Part shown: positions 33,255 through 41,779 of the stretch, piece after piece | How the letters are laid out: every line of letters starts with the position of its first letter | Position numbering within the stretch: the stretch's first letter is position 1 | Source of the DNA: Deferrisomatales bacterium | GTDB lineage: Bacteria > Desulfobacterota > Deferrisomatia > Deferrisomatales > Deferrisomataceae | Length of the DNA stretch: 64,000 nt | Reading direction: 5' to 3' | NCBI GenBank assembly: GCA_024277875.1 | Contig: JAJRUI010000038.1 | Span: 50,544 to 114,543 of the forward strand | Translations under genes and position numbers: made by a program | Notes under the pieces: generated by a model | What the model was told of the DNA's origin: nothing | What the model saw: the letters and a program-made list of their open reading frames with translations, nothing else | Database searches by the model: none

Positions 33255-34688
33255 GTGTCCTTCCGCCGTCGGGACCGCTTCCCCTGGAGATGCCCCCGGG
33301 TGCGACTCACCTCCGTTTCGATTGCCGGTGCGCTGGAGCGGGCGCTGCACCCGACCCAGCTCCTGGTGCTTTCGTTCGGCACGGCGATCCTGGTGGGCGC
33401 GGCCCTCCTGATGACCCCGTGGGCAGCCGTCGGGAGCCGCCTGGAGCTGGTGGACGCGCTGTTCACGGCCACGTCGGCCACCTGCGTCACCGGCCTGGTC
33501 GTGGTGGACACCGGCCGGGACCTGACCTGGTTCGGCCAGGGCGTCGTGCTCGCCCTCGTCCAGCTCGGGGGCCTCGGCATCATGACCTATTCGAGCGTGT
33601 TCCTAGTCATGGCCGGCGGGGGGTTGTCGTTCCGTGGGGAGGCACTGATCCAGGAAACCCTGGGGCGCAAGGACCGGACGACCCCGGAACGGCTGGTCCG
33701 CTCGGTGTTCGTGTTCACCCTGACGATCGAGGCCGTGGGGGCGGCCGTGCTCACCGCCGCGTTCGCGCGAACGATGCCGCTCGGACAGGCCCTGTACAGC
33801 GGCGTGTTCCATAGCGTGTCCGCGTTCTGCAACGCGGGGTTCTCGCTGTTCACCACCAGCTTCGTGGACTACCGGGGCGACTGGGTCCTGAACACGACGG
33901 TGATGGGGTTGATCGTGGCCGGAGGTCTCGGGTTCACGGTGCTCCAGGACCTGGCCGACGCGTGGTCCGGCCGCAGGGCCGGCCAGGCCGTGCGGCTCCA
34001 ACTGCACACCAAGGTGGTCCTGGGAACCACGGCGTTCCTGATCGGGATCGGCGCCGTGGGCGTGTGGGCGTTCGAGGCCCGCAACGCCCTGGCCGGGCTC
34101 CCGTGGTACGAACAGCTGGCGGCGGCCCTGTTCCAGTCGGTCACGGCGCGCACGGCCGGGTTCAACACCCTGGACTACGCGACCCTGACCAACACGACCC
34201 TGTTCCTGTCGATCCTCCTGATGTTCGTCGGCGCGAGCCCGGGGTCGTGCGGCGGCGGGATCAAGACGAGCACGCTGGCGGTGGTGGCCGGCCTGTTCCG
34301 GGCACGGGTCCTGGCACGCCGCCAGGTGAGCCTGTTCCGGCGGACCGTGCCCGAAGGCACGGTGGCCCGGTCGGTGGCCATCCTGATGGCCTCGTTCGCG
34401 TTCGTGACCCTGGTGACGTTCGCCCTGCTGGCCACCGAGGTGGGGCCGGTGCCCCACACGGCCGGAGGGGGGCGGTTCCTGGAGCTGTTCTTCGAGGCGG
34501 TGAGCGCGTTCGGCACGGTGGGTCTGTCCACGGGGACCACGCCGACCCTGTCCACGGCCGGCCGCCTCCTGCTCGTGGGGGTGATGTTCGTGGGACGGGT
34601 CGGCCCCCTGACCCTGGCGATGGCGGTGGGCCGCAAGCGGGAAGCCGGCGTGTTCCAGTACGCCGAGGAAGACCTGATGGTGGGCTGA
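33255..34688 (+). CDS. TrkH/KtrB-type potassium transporter subunit
   Basis: The 477-residue protein is a potassium-translocating subunit with four pore repeats. The selectivity regions are visible as TATSATCVTGLVV, FHSVSAFCNAGFS, SVTARTAGFNT and FEAVSAFGTVGLSTG, each with the conserved glycine. It resembles KtrB more than E. coli TrkH in length. The GTG at 33255 is chosen because GGGAG precedes it and because the upstream ATG lies within the promoter -10. Two RCK subunit genes follow at once. Sodium-dependent uptake is typical of the Ktr type. Confidence 0.92.
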   Translation: MSFRRRDRFPWRCPRVRLTSVSIAGALERALHPTQLLVLSFGTAILVGAALLMTPWAAVGSRLELVDALFTATSATCVTGLVVVDTGRDLTWFGQGVVLALVQLGGLGIMTYSSVFLVMAGGGLSFRGEALIQETLGRKDRTTPERLVRSVFVFTLTIEAVGAAVLTAAFARTMPLGQALYSGVFHSVSAFCNAGFSLFTTSFVDYRGDWVLNTTVMGLIVAGGLGFTVLQDLADAWSGRRAGQAVRLQLHTKVVLGTTAFLIGIGAVGVWAFEARNALAGLPWYEQLAAALFQSVTARTAGFNTLDYATLTNTTLFLSILLMFVGASPGSCGGGIKTSTLAVVAGLFRARVLARRQVSLFRRTVPEGTVARSVAILMASFAFVTLVTFALLATEVGPVPHTAGGGRFLELFFEAVSAFGTVGLSTGTTPTLSTAGRLLLVGVMFVGRVGPLTLAMAVGRKREAGVFQYAEEDLMVG

Positions 34689-34691
34689 GCG

Positions 34692-35348
34692 ATGAAGCGA
34701 TTCGCAGTGATTGGACTCGGCAACTTCGGCATGGCCCTGGCCCTGGAACTGGCCGAACTGGGGCAGCGGGTGACCGCAGTGGACATCAACGCCGACAAGG
34801 CCCGGGACGCCCAGGCGTGGGTGGACCAGGCGCTGGTGGGGAACGCCACCGACCGGGACAACCTGGAGGCCATGGGCCTCGGCGCCGTGGACGTGGCCGC
34901 GGTGAGCCTGGGCGGCCGCACCGAAGCGACCACCCTGGTGGTGCTCCACCTGAGCCGTCTCGGGGTACCCGAGATCATCGCCAAGGCGGTGAGCGAGGAC
35001 CACGGCGAGATCCTGTCCCGGGTCGGGGCCACCCGGGTGGTGTTCCCGGAAAAGGACATGGCCGGCCGGGTGGCGGACCGGATCGGGTCGCGCAACGTGC
35101 TGGATTACCTCACGTTCTCGCCGGGCTTCAGCGTGCTGGAGCTGGCCCCCGACGCGGAAAAGGTGGGCAAGACCCTGGCCGACCTGGACATGACCCGGCG
35201 GTACGGGGTCCAGGTGGTGGCGATCAAGGAACTGGTGCCCGAACGGGTCGAGATCGCGCCCGGGCCGGACCGGGTGGTCAAGGACAGCGACATCCTCGTG
35301 GTGCTGGGGCCCGAGGACGCCGTCCGCACCCTGCAAGAGGAGGCGTGA
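34692..35348 (+). CDS. Potassium uptake regulatory subunit (RCK/KtrA type), first copy
   Basis: The 218-residue protein has a Rossmann RCK_N domain starting RFAVIGLGNFGMALA (GxGxxG) with the acidic nucleotide contact in AVDIN, and an RCK_C domain from about residue 140. It forms the cytoplasmic gating ring that binds ATP/ADP or NAD(H) and controls the TrkH/KtrB pore. It starts 3 bp after the transporter stop and has a normal KtrA length. Confidence 0.92.
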   Translation: MKRFAVIGLGNFGMALALELAELGQRVTAVDINADKARDAQAWVDQALVGNATDRDNLEAMGLGAVDVAAVSLGGRTEATTLVVLHLSRLGVPEIIAKAVSEDHGEILSRVGATRVVFPEKDMAGRVADRIGSRNVLDYLTFSPGFSVLELAPDAEKVGKTLADLDMTRRYGVQVVAIKELVPERVEIAPGPDRVVKDSDILVVLGPEDAVRTLQEEA

Positions 35349-35349
35349 G

Positions 35350-36018
35350 GTGGAACGCCGCAGATTCGTGGTGATCGGCCTGGGAAGCTTCGGGCACCAC
35401 CTGAGCCGGTCCCTGTACGAGCGGGGCCACGACGTGCTCGCCGTGGACCGCCGGGCCCGGGCCGTGGAGGAGATCCAGCCGTACTGCTCCCGCGCCCAGG
35501 TCGCCGACGCCGCGGACCGGGACGAGTTGGAGTCGGCCGGAGCCAACAACGCGGAGGTGGGGGTGGTGTGCCTGGGGTCCAAGATCGACGTGTCGATCCT
35601 GGCCACCATGTTCCTGAAAGAGCTGGGCCTCAGGGAGATCGTGGCCAAGGCGGTCTCCCGGGACCACGCCCGGATCCTCCAGCGGGTGGGCGCGACCGAG
35701 GTGGTCCACCCCGAGCGGGACACGGCCGTGGCCCTGGCCCGGCGGCTGGCCGAACCGGACGTGCTCGAAGAGATCCCGTTCCTGGAAGGGTACGCCCTGG
35801 TCGAGATCCGGGCACCCCGGGCCCTGTGGGGCAAGACCCTGGCCGAGACCCACCTCAGGCGGGCCCACCGGCTGTCGGTGGTGATGCTCCGCCGGGAGGG
35901 AGGACGGGGCGGCGCCGTGGCAGCCCAGCCCGACCAGCGAATCGAGCCCGGGGACGTGCTGGTGGTGCTCGCCCGCATGGACGACGTGGCCGCGTTCCGG
36001 AAAAGCCACCCCGAGTGA
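35350..36018 (+). CDS. Potassium uptake regulatory subunit (RCK/KtrA type), second copy
   Basis: The 222-residue protein is a second, divergent RCK subunit: FVVIGLGSFGHHLS at the start, AVDRRARAVEE for the second strand, and an RCK_C domain with ALVEIRAPRALWGKTLAE and EPGDVLVVLARMDD. The start is GTG at 35350, one base after the previous stop, with an AGGAGG site. Two different RCK proteins for one pore could form a mixed ring or give alternative regulation. It is the last gene of this operon; the next gene starts 151 bp on. Confidence 0.9.
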   Translation: MERRRFVVIGLGSFGHHLSRSLYERGHDVLAVDRRARAVEEIQPYCSRAQVADAADRDELESAGANNAEVGVVCLGSKIDVSILATMFLKELGLREIVAKAVSRDHARILQRVGATEVVHPERDTAVALARRLAEPDVLEEIPFLEGYALVEIRAPRALWGKTLAETHLRRAHRLSVVMLRREGGRGGAVAAQPDQRIEPGDVLVVLARMDDVAAFRKSHPE

Positions 36019-36169
36019 CGGCCCGGCAGGCGACGTTGGCCGAGCGGCAAAGCGCAACCGGCCATCCTTTTGGACGTATCCTCCCCTCGGCCGGGCCCTG
36101 CGTACCGGCCGGCCCTCCGCCGTCGACCCCCTCCCCGGCCCACGGGCCGGAAGCGAGCTTGCGATCCCC

Positions 36170-37156
36170 ATGGAAGCGCTGATCCAGGCCGGCGCGCGCC
36201 TCGGCACCGAACTGTGGCGCGAGTTCTGGTACATCCTGCCGTACCTCGTGCTCGGGGTCCTGTTCGAAGCCACCATCCGGACCCTCAGATGGCACGTGAA
36301 GATCCGTCACGCCCTGACGCGGTTCGGCGTGTGGGCGATCCCGGCCTCCGCCCTGCTCGGCGTGATGAGCCCCCTGTGCGCGTGCGCCACCCTGCCCCTG
36401 GTGATCTCCCTGCTCCTGGCCGGCCTTCCCCTGGCACCGGCCATGGCCCTGCTCGTGGCCTCGCCGCTCATGAGCCCGGCGTCCTATACCATGCTGTCGG
36501 CCATGCTCGGGATCGGGTGGGCGAACACGGTGGTGGTGTGCGCGATCCTGCTGGGGCTCACGGCCGGGTACGTCACGCTGTGGCTGCGGCCCCGGGGATT
36601 CTCGGAGGACGAGATCTTCCGCAAGGCGCTGCCCGCGGGCAACTTCCACGACCCCGACTACCCGGTCGAGGAACTGCGGTGCGACTGCGGCAAGCAACTC
36701 TCCCACCGGGTGGACCGGTGCACCCACAACAAGGCCCTGGTGTTCCTGGCCAAGCTTTGGGAGGGCAGCCTCAAGATCGGCCGGTTCGCGCTGATCGGCC
36801 TGGTGATCGAGGTGGTCGTCTCGTCGGTGGTGCCCAACGCGTGGATCACGACCCTGCTCCAGGGCAGCGGCCCGTGGCCGGTCCTGGCCCTCACCTTCGC
36901 CACCATCCCCCTGCACCTGCCCCAGGTCACGGCCGCGTCCATGCTGTTCGGGTTCTTCCTGCCCGACCCGGGCCAGGTCATCCCCCTGGCGCGGGGGCCG
37001 GGCATCGCCATGCTGGTGGGCGGGCCGGTCACGGCCCTTCCCGTCATGGGGGTGTTCCTCAGCATGTTCCGCAAGCGGGTCCTGGCCCTGTACCTGGTGG
37101 TGTGCGTCACCGGCACCCTGGTACTCGCGTTCGGGTACGCGGCCCTGCCGTTCTGA
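36170..37156 (+). CDS. ArsP-like (DUF318) permease
   Basis: The 328-residue membrane protein belongs to the PF03773 permease family. It has two halves of about four helices with the conserved SPLCACATLPLVISLLLAGLP and SPLMSPASYTM motifs in the first half and the mirrored LPQVTAASMLFGFFLP and MLVGGPVTALP in the second. ArsP members of the family export organoarsenicals; others are uncharacterised. The loop between the halves is long (about residues 140-195) and holds RCDCGKQ and RCTHNK, so it may bind a thiophilic metal(loid). It is monocistronic; a -10-like TATCCT lies about 90 bp upstream without a clear -35. No ArsR gene is nearby. Confidence 0.8.
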   Translation: MEALIQAGARLGTELWREFWYILPYLVLGVLFEATIRTLRWHVKIRHALTRFGVWAIPASALLGVMSPLCACATLPLVISLLLAGLPLAPAMALLVASPLMSPASYTMLSAMLGIGWANTVVVCAILLGLTAGYVTLWLRPRGFSEDEIFRKALPAGNFHDPDYPVEELRCDCGKQLSHRVDRCTHNKALVFLAKLWEGSLKIGRFALIGLVIEVVVSSVVPNAWITTLLQGSGPWPVLALTFATIPLHLPQVTAASMLFGFFLPDPGQVIPLARGPGIAMLVGGPVTALPVMGVFLSMFRKRVLALYLVVCVTGTLVLAFGYAALPF

Positions 37157-37201
37157 TCGGGACGCTGCAAACCCCCGTCCCTGGGGCGCCCGGCGGACCG
37201 C

Positions 37202-38236
37202 TTAGCAGCCCGCGCATGGTCGCCCGCCCACGGGCAGGGGCGGCGCGCCCGGGGCGAGCACCGCCCCGCGCAGGCCGGGCGGCGCCACCCGGGCCCCGGC
37301 CCACACCACCGCGTCCACCAACTCGGCACCGCCCTCGACCACCGCGCCCGCGCCGAGCACGGCGCCCGGGCCCGCCACCGCGCCGGCCAGCACCCGGGCG
37401 CCGGGTCCCAGGTAGCACGGGGCCCGCACGCGGCCGCCGTCGGCGGTCCGCCCGTCCTCGCGCCACACCCGCCCGGGGGCCGGGGGTACCACCCTCCCGA
37501 GCCCCAGCAACGCCAGGTGGGAACCCAGGTACCGGTCGGGGGTGCCCAGATCGCTCCAGAAGCCCCCCTCCTCCGGGAGGTACCCGAACAGCGCCTCCCC
37601 TTCGGCCACGGCGCGGCGGTGTACGTCGGCGTTGATGCAGCACGGGCCGTCGGGCACGCGGTCCAGAACGCCGGGCTCGAGCACGTGGATCCCGGTGAAC
37701 GCGCACGGCCGGCCAGGGCCTCCGCAGGGGGCCCTCGCGTCCAGGAACCGGACCACGCGGCCGTCGGCGGCCACCTCCAGCGGCCCGTGCGCACCGGGGG
37801 GAACCGGGCGGACGGAAAGGGTCGCCAACGCCCCCCGCCCCCGGTGGAACGCCACCATCGCGGCCAGATCCATCTCCTGGAACGTGTCGCCGTTGGCCAG
37901 GACGAACGGGCCCCGGCCCAACCACCCCCGCCACGGCCCCAGGGCGCCCCCGGTGCCCAGAATCTCGGTCTCCCGGCTCCAGCGCACCGGCAGTCCGCCG
38001 GGGAGCCACGGCTCCAGAGCGTTCCGGAGCCGGTCCGGCCGGTGGTGCAGGTTGAGCACCACCTCCCCGACCCCCCCGTCCCGCAAGAGCGCCACCACCC
38101 GGGCGGCCAGGGGCACGTCGAACAGCGGCCACGCGGGTTTGGGCAGCGCCCGGCTCAACGGTCGCAGCCGGCTCCCGAACCCGGCCGCGAGCACGAACCC
38201 TCGGAGCCCGGTGGATCGATCGACGGCACACGGCAT
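37202..38236 (-). CDS. Sugar-phosphate nucleotidyltransferase
   Basis: The 344-residue protein has the nucleotidyltransferase start GFVLAAGFGSRLRPLS..LPKPAWPLFD, where the signature lysine of the LPKP motif binds the sugar phosphate. ETEILGTGGAL and FVLANGDTF follow, and the C-terminal part forms a left-handed hexapeptide-like tail (PCYLGPGARVLAGAVAGPGAVLGAGAVVEGG, residues about 270-310). It should make an NDP-sugar, with mannose- or glucose-1-phosphate the common substrates. I prefer the ATG at 38236: a longer start (GTG at 38275) lies next to a possible -10 (TACCCT on the minus strand, 38283-38288). It points away from the flagellin gene but may supply sugar for the glycosylation island. 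Confidence 0.85.
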   Translation of the reverse strand: MPCAVDRSTGLRGFVLAAGFGSRLRPLSRALPKPAWPLFDVPLAARVVALLRDGGVGEVVLNLHHRPDRLRNALEPWLPGGLPVRWSRETEILGTGGALGPWRGWLGRGPFVLANGDTFQEMDLAAMVAFHRGRGALATLSVRPVPPGAHGPLEVAADGRVVRFLDARAPCGGPGRPCAFTGIHVLEPGVLDRVPDGPCCINADVHRRAVAEGEALFGYLPEEGGFWSDLGTPDRYLGSHLALLGLGRVVPPAPGRVWREDGRTADGGRVRAPCYLGPGARVLAGAVAGPGAVLGAGAVVEGGAELVDAVVWAGARVAPPGLRGAVLAPGAPPLPVGGRPCAGC

Positions 38237-38406
38237 GGCAGCGGCGCTCCGGAACGCGAGGGGTGGGCCGGTCACGCCGGCCAGGGTAGCAGAGACCTGC
38301 GCGGGCCGGCCAGGGGGCCGCCCCCCTCCCCCCGGGGGGGGAAGGATCCCCTCCCCGCCCGTCTCTCCACCTGCACGTCCGTCAAGGGGAAACCTGCCAC
38401 ATCCCA

Positions 38407-38427
38407 TTGAAACGACTGCTCTTTCAA
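38407..38427. promoter_or_regulatory. Dyad upstream of the flagellin promoter
   Basis: TTGAAA (38407-38412) and TTTCAA (38422-38427) are a perfect inverted repeat with a 9-nt gap, 16 bp upstream of the sigma-54 promoter. It may bind the flagellar activator or a repressor. Confidence 0.4.
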
Positions 38428-38442
38428 GCAGAGCCCCTGCGC

Positions 38443-38458
38443 TGGCACACTCCTTGCT
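38443..38458 (+). promoter_or_regulatory. Sigma-54 (RpoN) promoter of the first flagellin gene
   Basis: TGGCACACTCCTTGCT matches the full consensus TGGCAC-N5-TTGCW, with GG and GC 10 nt apart. It lies about 50 bp before the flagellin ribosome-binding site. This is the usual control for class III flagellar genes in many polar-flagellate bacteria. The rest of the 284-bp intergenic region (38237-38520) holds G/C-rich runs but no gene. Confidence 0.9.
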
Positions 38459-38520
38459 GTCCCTGGGACCGTCCGACGAACTTCCCAGGCGCGAACCCGC
38501 ACTGATGATGGAGTGGAGCC

Positions 38521-39459
38521 ATGAGCCTGACGATCAACAACAACATCACGGCCCTCAACGCGTGGCGCAACCTGAAGAACACCGACGCCCGTCTCTCGAA
38601 GAGCATGGAGAAGCTCTCCAGCGGCATGCGGATCAACCGGGGCGCGGACGACCCGGCCGGGCTGGTGATCTCCGAGAAGATGCGCTCCCAGCTCGTGAGC
38701 ATCGACGCGGCCATCAAAAACGCCGAAAAGGCGGTGAACCTGATCTCCACGGCCGAGGCGTCCCTGGACAAGGTGAACGAACTGCTCAACAAGATGCGCC
38801 AGCTGGTGGTGGACACGGGCAACCTGGGCGTCACCGACCAGAGCATGGCCACCGCCAACCAGAACGAACTCAACGAGGCGATCAGTTCGATCACCCGGAT
38901 CGGGGCCAACACCCAGTTCGGCACCAAACATCTGCTGGACGGGAGCCTGTCCGCCTCGGGCGCGCTGGTGTTCCAGGTGGGACCGGGCGCCGGCCAGACG
39001 GTCAACGCCAACATCGCGGACATGCAGGCCGACGCCCTGGCCGTGAGCACGTCGATCACGTCTACGAGCACCCTGACCCAGGCGATGGTGGACGCGAGCG
39101 GCCTCCAGGCCCTGGCGACCCGAGGCGTGCTCAGCGCGTGCCTGGCGAGCGGGGCCCAGGGCACCAGCGCCGCCAACATCATCGCGAGCGCGCTCTCGGT
39201 GATTGACGCGGCCATCGACGAGGTGGCGGCCCAGCGGGGCAAGCTCGGCGCGATCCAGGCCGACAACCTGCAGGTACAACTCGACAGCCTGCGGGTGGCG
39301 TACGAGAACCTCCAGGCCGCCGAGTCCACGATCCGGGACGCCGACATGACGCTGGAGATGGCCGAGTTCACCAAGTACCAGATCATGCTCCAGGCGGGCA
39401 CCTCCATGCTGGCCCAGGCCAACCAGATCCCGCAGACGATCCTGCAACTGCTCCAGTAG
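38521..39459 (+). CDS. fliC: Flagellin, first copy
   Basis: The 312-residue protein has the complete conserved ends of flagellin: N-terminal MSLTINNNITALNAWRNL through RINRGADDPAGLVISEKMRSQ and C-terminal DADMTLEMAEFTKYQIMLQAG..MLAQANQIPQ.IL.LL. The middle region (about residues 150-220) is short and Ser/Thr/Ala-rich, so the filament has little of the D2/D3 domains and its Ser/Thr residues are candidate glycosylation sites. It is exported by the flagellar type III system. The ATG has a GGAG site and the gene is driven by a sigma-54 promoter; a strong terminator follows. A second flagellin lies at 63683. Confidence 0.97.
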   Translation: MSLTINNNITALNAWRNLKNTDARLSKSMEKLSSGMRINRGADDPAGLVISEKMRSQLVSIDAAIKNAEKAVNLISTAEASLDKVNELLNKMRQLVVDTGNLGVTDQSMATANQNELNEAISSITRIGANTQFGTKHLLDGSLSASGALVFQVGPGAGQTVNANIADMQADALAVSTSITSTSTLTQAMVDASGLQALATRGVLSACLASGAQGTSAANIIASALSVIDAAIDEVAAQRGKLGAIQADNLQVQLDSLRVAYENLQAAESTIRDADMTLEMAEFTKYQIMLQAGTSMLAQANQIPQTILQLLQ

Positions 39460-39489
39460 GGGTGGGAGGTCGCCACGGGCTCCGCCCGG

Positions 39490-39517
39490 ACGGCGGGCCG
39501 CGGTAACGGCCCGCCGT
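39490..39517 (+). terminator. Terminator after the first flagellin gene
   Basis: ACGGCGGGCC (39490-39499) pairs with GGCCCGCCGT (39508-39517) in a 10-bp perfect stem, followed by a short T-containing stretch. It separates the flagellin from the glycosylation island. Confidence 0.7.
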
Positions 39518-39555
39518 TCCGCACTTTCCGGAGGGTGGAAAAAAACACGCCCCCT

Positions 39556-39584
39556 TAGACGCTGGAAATCCCGTGCGGTAAGAT
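39556..39584 (+). promoter_or_regulatory. Promoter candidate for the glycosylation island
   Basis: TAGACG (39556-39561) and TAAGAT (39579-39584) are 17 bp apart and about 50 bp before the pseB start. Since the next 19 genes are mostly overlapping, this could be the main promoter for a long transcript. Confidence 0.4.
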
Positions 39585-39635
39585 GCGCCGACCGCTCGGG
39601 GGGCCGACTCCTCTGCTTCTCCCACGAGGTGACCG

Positions 39636-40622
39636 ATGCTCGATCTCTCCGGTTCGTCGATCCTGGTCACGGGTGGCACGGGCTCGTTCGGCCAGGCGTT
39701 CGTCCGGTACGTCCTGGACCGGTTCGAACCCCGCCGGCTGATCGTGTTCAGCCGGGACGAACTCAAGCAGTTCGAGATGCGCCGCAGGTTCTACGCGCCG
39801 TGCCTGCGGTTCTTCCTGGGCGACGTCCGCGACCGGGAACGGCTGCACAGGGCGTTCGCCGACGTGGAGTACGTGGTGCACGCGGCCGCGCTCAAACAGG
39901 TGCCGGCGTGCGAGTACAACCCGTTCGAAGCGATCCGGACCAACGTGATCGGGGCCGAGAACGTGATCAACGCGGCCATCGACCGCGGCGTCCGCAAGGT
40001 GATCGCCCTGTCCACCGACAAGGCGGCCAACCCGATCAACCTGTACGGCGCCACCAAGTTGTGTTCGGACAAGCTATTCATCGCCGGCAACGCATACTCC
40101 GGAAACAGCTCTACGAGCTTCGCGGTGGTCCGGTACGGCAACGTGATGGGCAGCCGCGGCAGCGTGATCCCGTTTTTCCGGCAGTGCGCCGAGAAGGACG
40201 TGATCCCGATCACGGACCCGCGCATGACCCGGTTCTGGATCACCCTGGACCAGGCGGTGGCGTTCGTCCTGGACAACTTCGACCGGATGCTCGGGGGCGA
40301 GACGTTCGTTCCCAAGATCCCGAGCATGAAGATCACGGACCTGGCCCGGGCGATCGCCCCGGAGTGCCGGCACGAGATCGTGGGGATCCGGCCCGGGGAG
40401 AAGCTCCACGAGGTCATGATCCCGTTCGACGAGGCCCGGAACACCCTGGAGTACCCCGCCCACTACGTGATCCAGCCCCAATACGACTGGTGGGGAAGCG
40501 CCCGCAGGGCAGCACCGGGGGGACAGGCCGTGGACGAGAACTTCTCGTATCGCAGCGACAATAACCCGGACTGGTTGTCGGCCGGCGACCTCCGGCGGCT
40601 CCTGGCGGACGCGGCCCGGTGA
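39636..40622 (+). CDS. pseB: UDP-GlcNAc 4,6-dehydratase (inverting), PseB
   Basis: The 328-residue protein is a short-chain dehydrogenase/reductase with the GGTGSFGQAF nucleotide loop at residues 12-21 and the PseB/FlaA1 catalytic segment STDKAANPINLYGATK, where Asp, Lys and Tyr form the inverting active site. Further marks are RYGNVMGSRGSVIPFF and a late IRPGEKLHE. It makes the first intermediate of pseudaminic acid from UDP-GlcNAc. The ATG follows GAGGTG. Its stop shares one base with the ATG of pseC (TGATG). Confidence 0.94.
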   Translation: MLDLSGSSILVTGGTGSFGQAFVRYVLDRFEPRRLIVFSRDELKQFEMRRRFYAPCLRFFLGDVRDRERLHRAFADVEYVVHAAALKQVPACEYNPFEAIRTNVIGAENVINAAIDRGVRKVIALSTDKAANPINLYGATKLCSDKLFIAGNAYSGNSSTSFAVVRYGNVMGSRGSVIPFFRQCAEKDVIPITDPRMTRFWITLDQAVAFVLDNFDRMLGGETFVPKIPSMKITDLARAIAPECRHEIVGIRPGEKLHEVMIPFDEARNTLEYPAHYVIQPQYDWWGSARRAAPGGQAVDENFSYRSDNNPDWLSAGDLRRLLADAAR

Positions 40623-41779
40623 TGGGCGACCCGTTCCTTCCGTACGGCCGCCACCACGTCACCGACGACGACATCGCCGCGGCCGTCGGCGCGCTCCGGA
40701 GCGACTGGCTCACCACCGGTCCGGCGGTCGAGCGGTTCGAACGGGCGTTCGCCGACCGCGTGGGCGCCCGGTTCGCCGTGAGCTTTAGCTCCGGCACGGC
40801 CGCGCTCCACGGCGCCGCGACCGCGGCCGGGATCGTCCCGGGGGACGAGGCCGTGACCACCCCCCTCACCTTCTGCGCCACGGCAAACTGCGTCCTGTAC
40901 TGCGGGGGGACCCCGGTGTTCGCGGACGTGTGCGAGGACACCCTCAACATCAACCCCGCCGAGGTCGAAAAAAGGATCACACCGAACACCCGGGCGATCA
41001 TCGCGGTGGACTACGCCGGCCACCCCGCCGACCTGGACACCCTCCGGGCCGTCGCCGACCGCCACGGCCTCGCCCTGATCGAGGACGCGTGCCACGCCCC
41101 GGGCGCCGAGTACCGGGGCCGGACCGTGGGAGGGATCAGCGACCTCACGGTGTTCAGCTTCCACCCGGTCAAGCACCTGACCACCGGGGAGGGAGGCATG
41201 GTCACCACGGACCGGGAAGACCTGGCCCGGCGGCTCAAGAGGTTCCGGAACCACGGCATCGACACCGAGGCCAGGGAGCGCCTCGCCGCCGGGTCGTGGG
41301 CGTACGACATGGTGGAACTGGGGTTCAACTACCGCCTGTCCGACATCGCGAGCGCCCTGGGGCTGTCCCAGCTGGCGCGGCTGGGCCAGAACCTGCGCCG
41401 CCGCAGGCAGCTCGTGCACCGGTACCGGGAAGCCCTGGCCGGGCTCCCCTGGGTCCGCTGCCCCGTGGAAAGGGCCGGGGTGCGGTCGGCCTGGCACCTG
41501 TTCCCGGTGCGGATCGACGAGGAAGCGGCCGGGTGCTGCCGGGACCACGTGTTCCGGGTCCTCCGGGCGGCGAACATCGGGGTGAACGTCCACTACCGCC
41601 CGGTCCACCTGCACACGTATTACCGGGACCGGTTCGGGTACTGCGAGGGCGCTTTCCCGGTGGCGGAAAAAGCGTTCAGCGCCCTGCTGACGCTCCCGCT
41701 GTTCCCCGGGATGACGGACGAAGACGTGGATCGGGTGGCCGCCCGCCTGGCAGCGGCCCCCCGGGAGGATTCCAGGTGA
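40622..41779 (+). CDS. pseC: UDP-4-amino sugar aminotransferase, PseC
   Basis: The 385-residue protein is a DegT/DnrJ/EryC1-type PLP aminotransferase. The PLP lysine is in FSFHPVKHLTTGEGG, and FLPYGRHHVTDDDIAAAV, SFSSGTAALH and TTPLTFCATANCVLYCGG at the front match PseC, which aminates C4 of the PseB product. The ATG at 40622 (TGATG with the pseB stop) is chosen; a GTG one codon earlier (GTGATG) is also possible. The end overlaps the MAF gene by 4 bp. The PseH acetyltransferase that should act next is not visible in the window. Confidence 0.93.
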   Translation: MGDPFLPYGRHHVTDDDIAAAVGALRSDWLTTGPAVERFERAFADRVGARFAVSFSSGTAALHGAATAAGIVPGDEAVTTPLTFCATANCVLYCGGTPVFADVCEDTLNINPAEVEKRITPNTRAIIAVDYAGHPADLDTLRAVADRHGLALIEDACHAPGAEYRGRTVGGISDLTVFSFHPVKHLTTGEGGMVTTDREDLARRLKRFRNHGIDTEARERLAAGSWAYDMVELGFNYRLSDIASALGLSQLARLGQNLRRRRQLVHRYREALAGLPWVRCPVERAGVRSAWHLFPVRIDEEAAGCCRDHVFRVLRAANIGVNVHYRPVHLHTYYRDRFGYCEGAFPVAEKAFSALLTLPLFPGMTDEDVDRVAARLAAAPREDSR

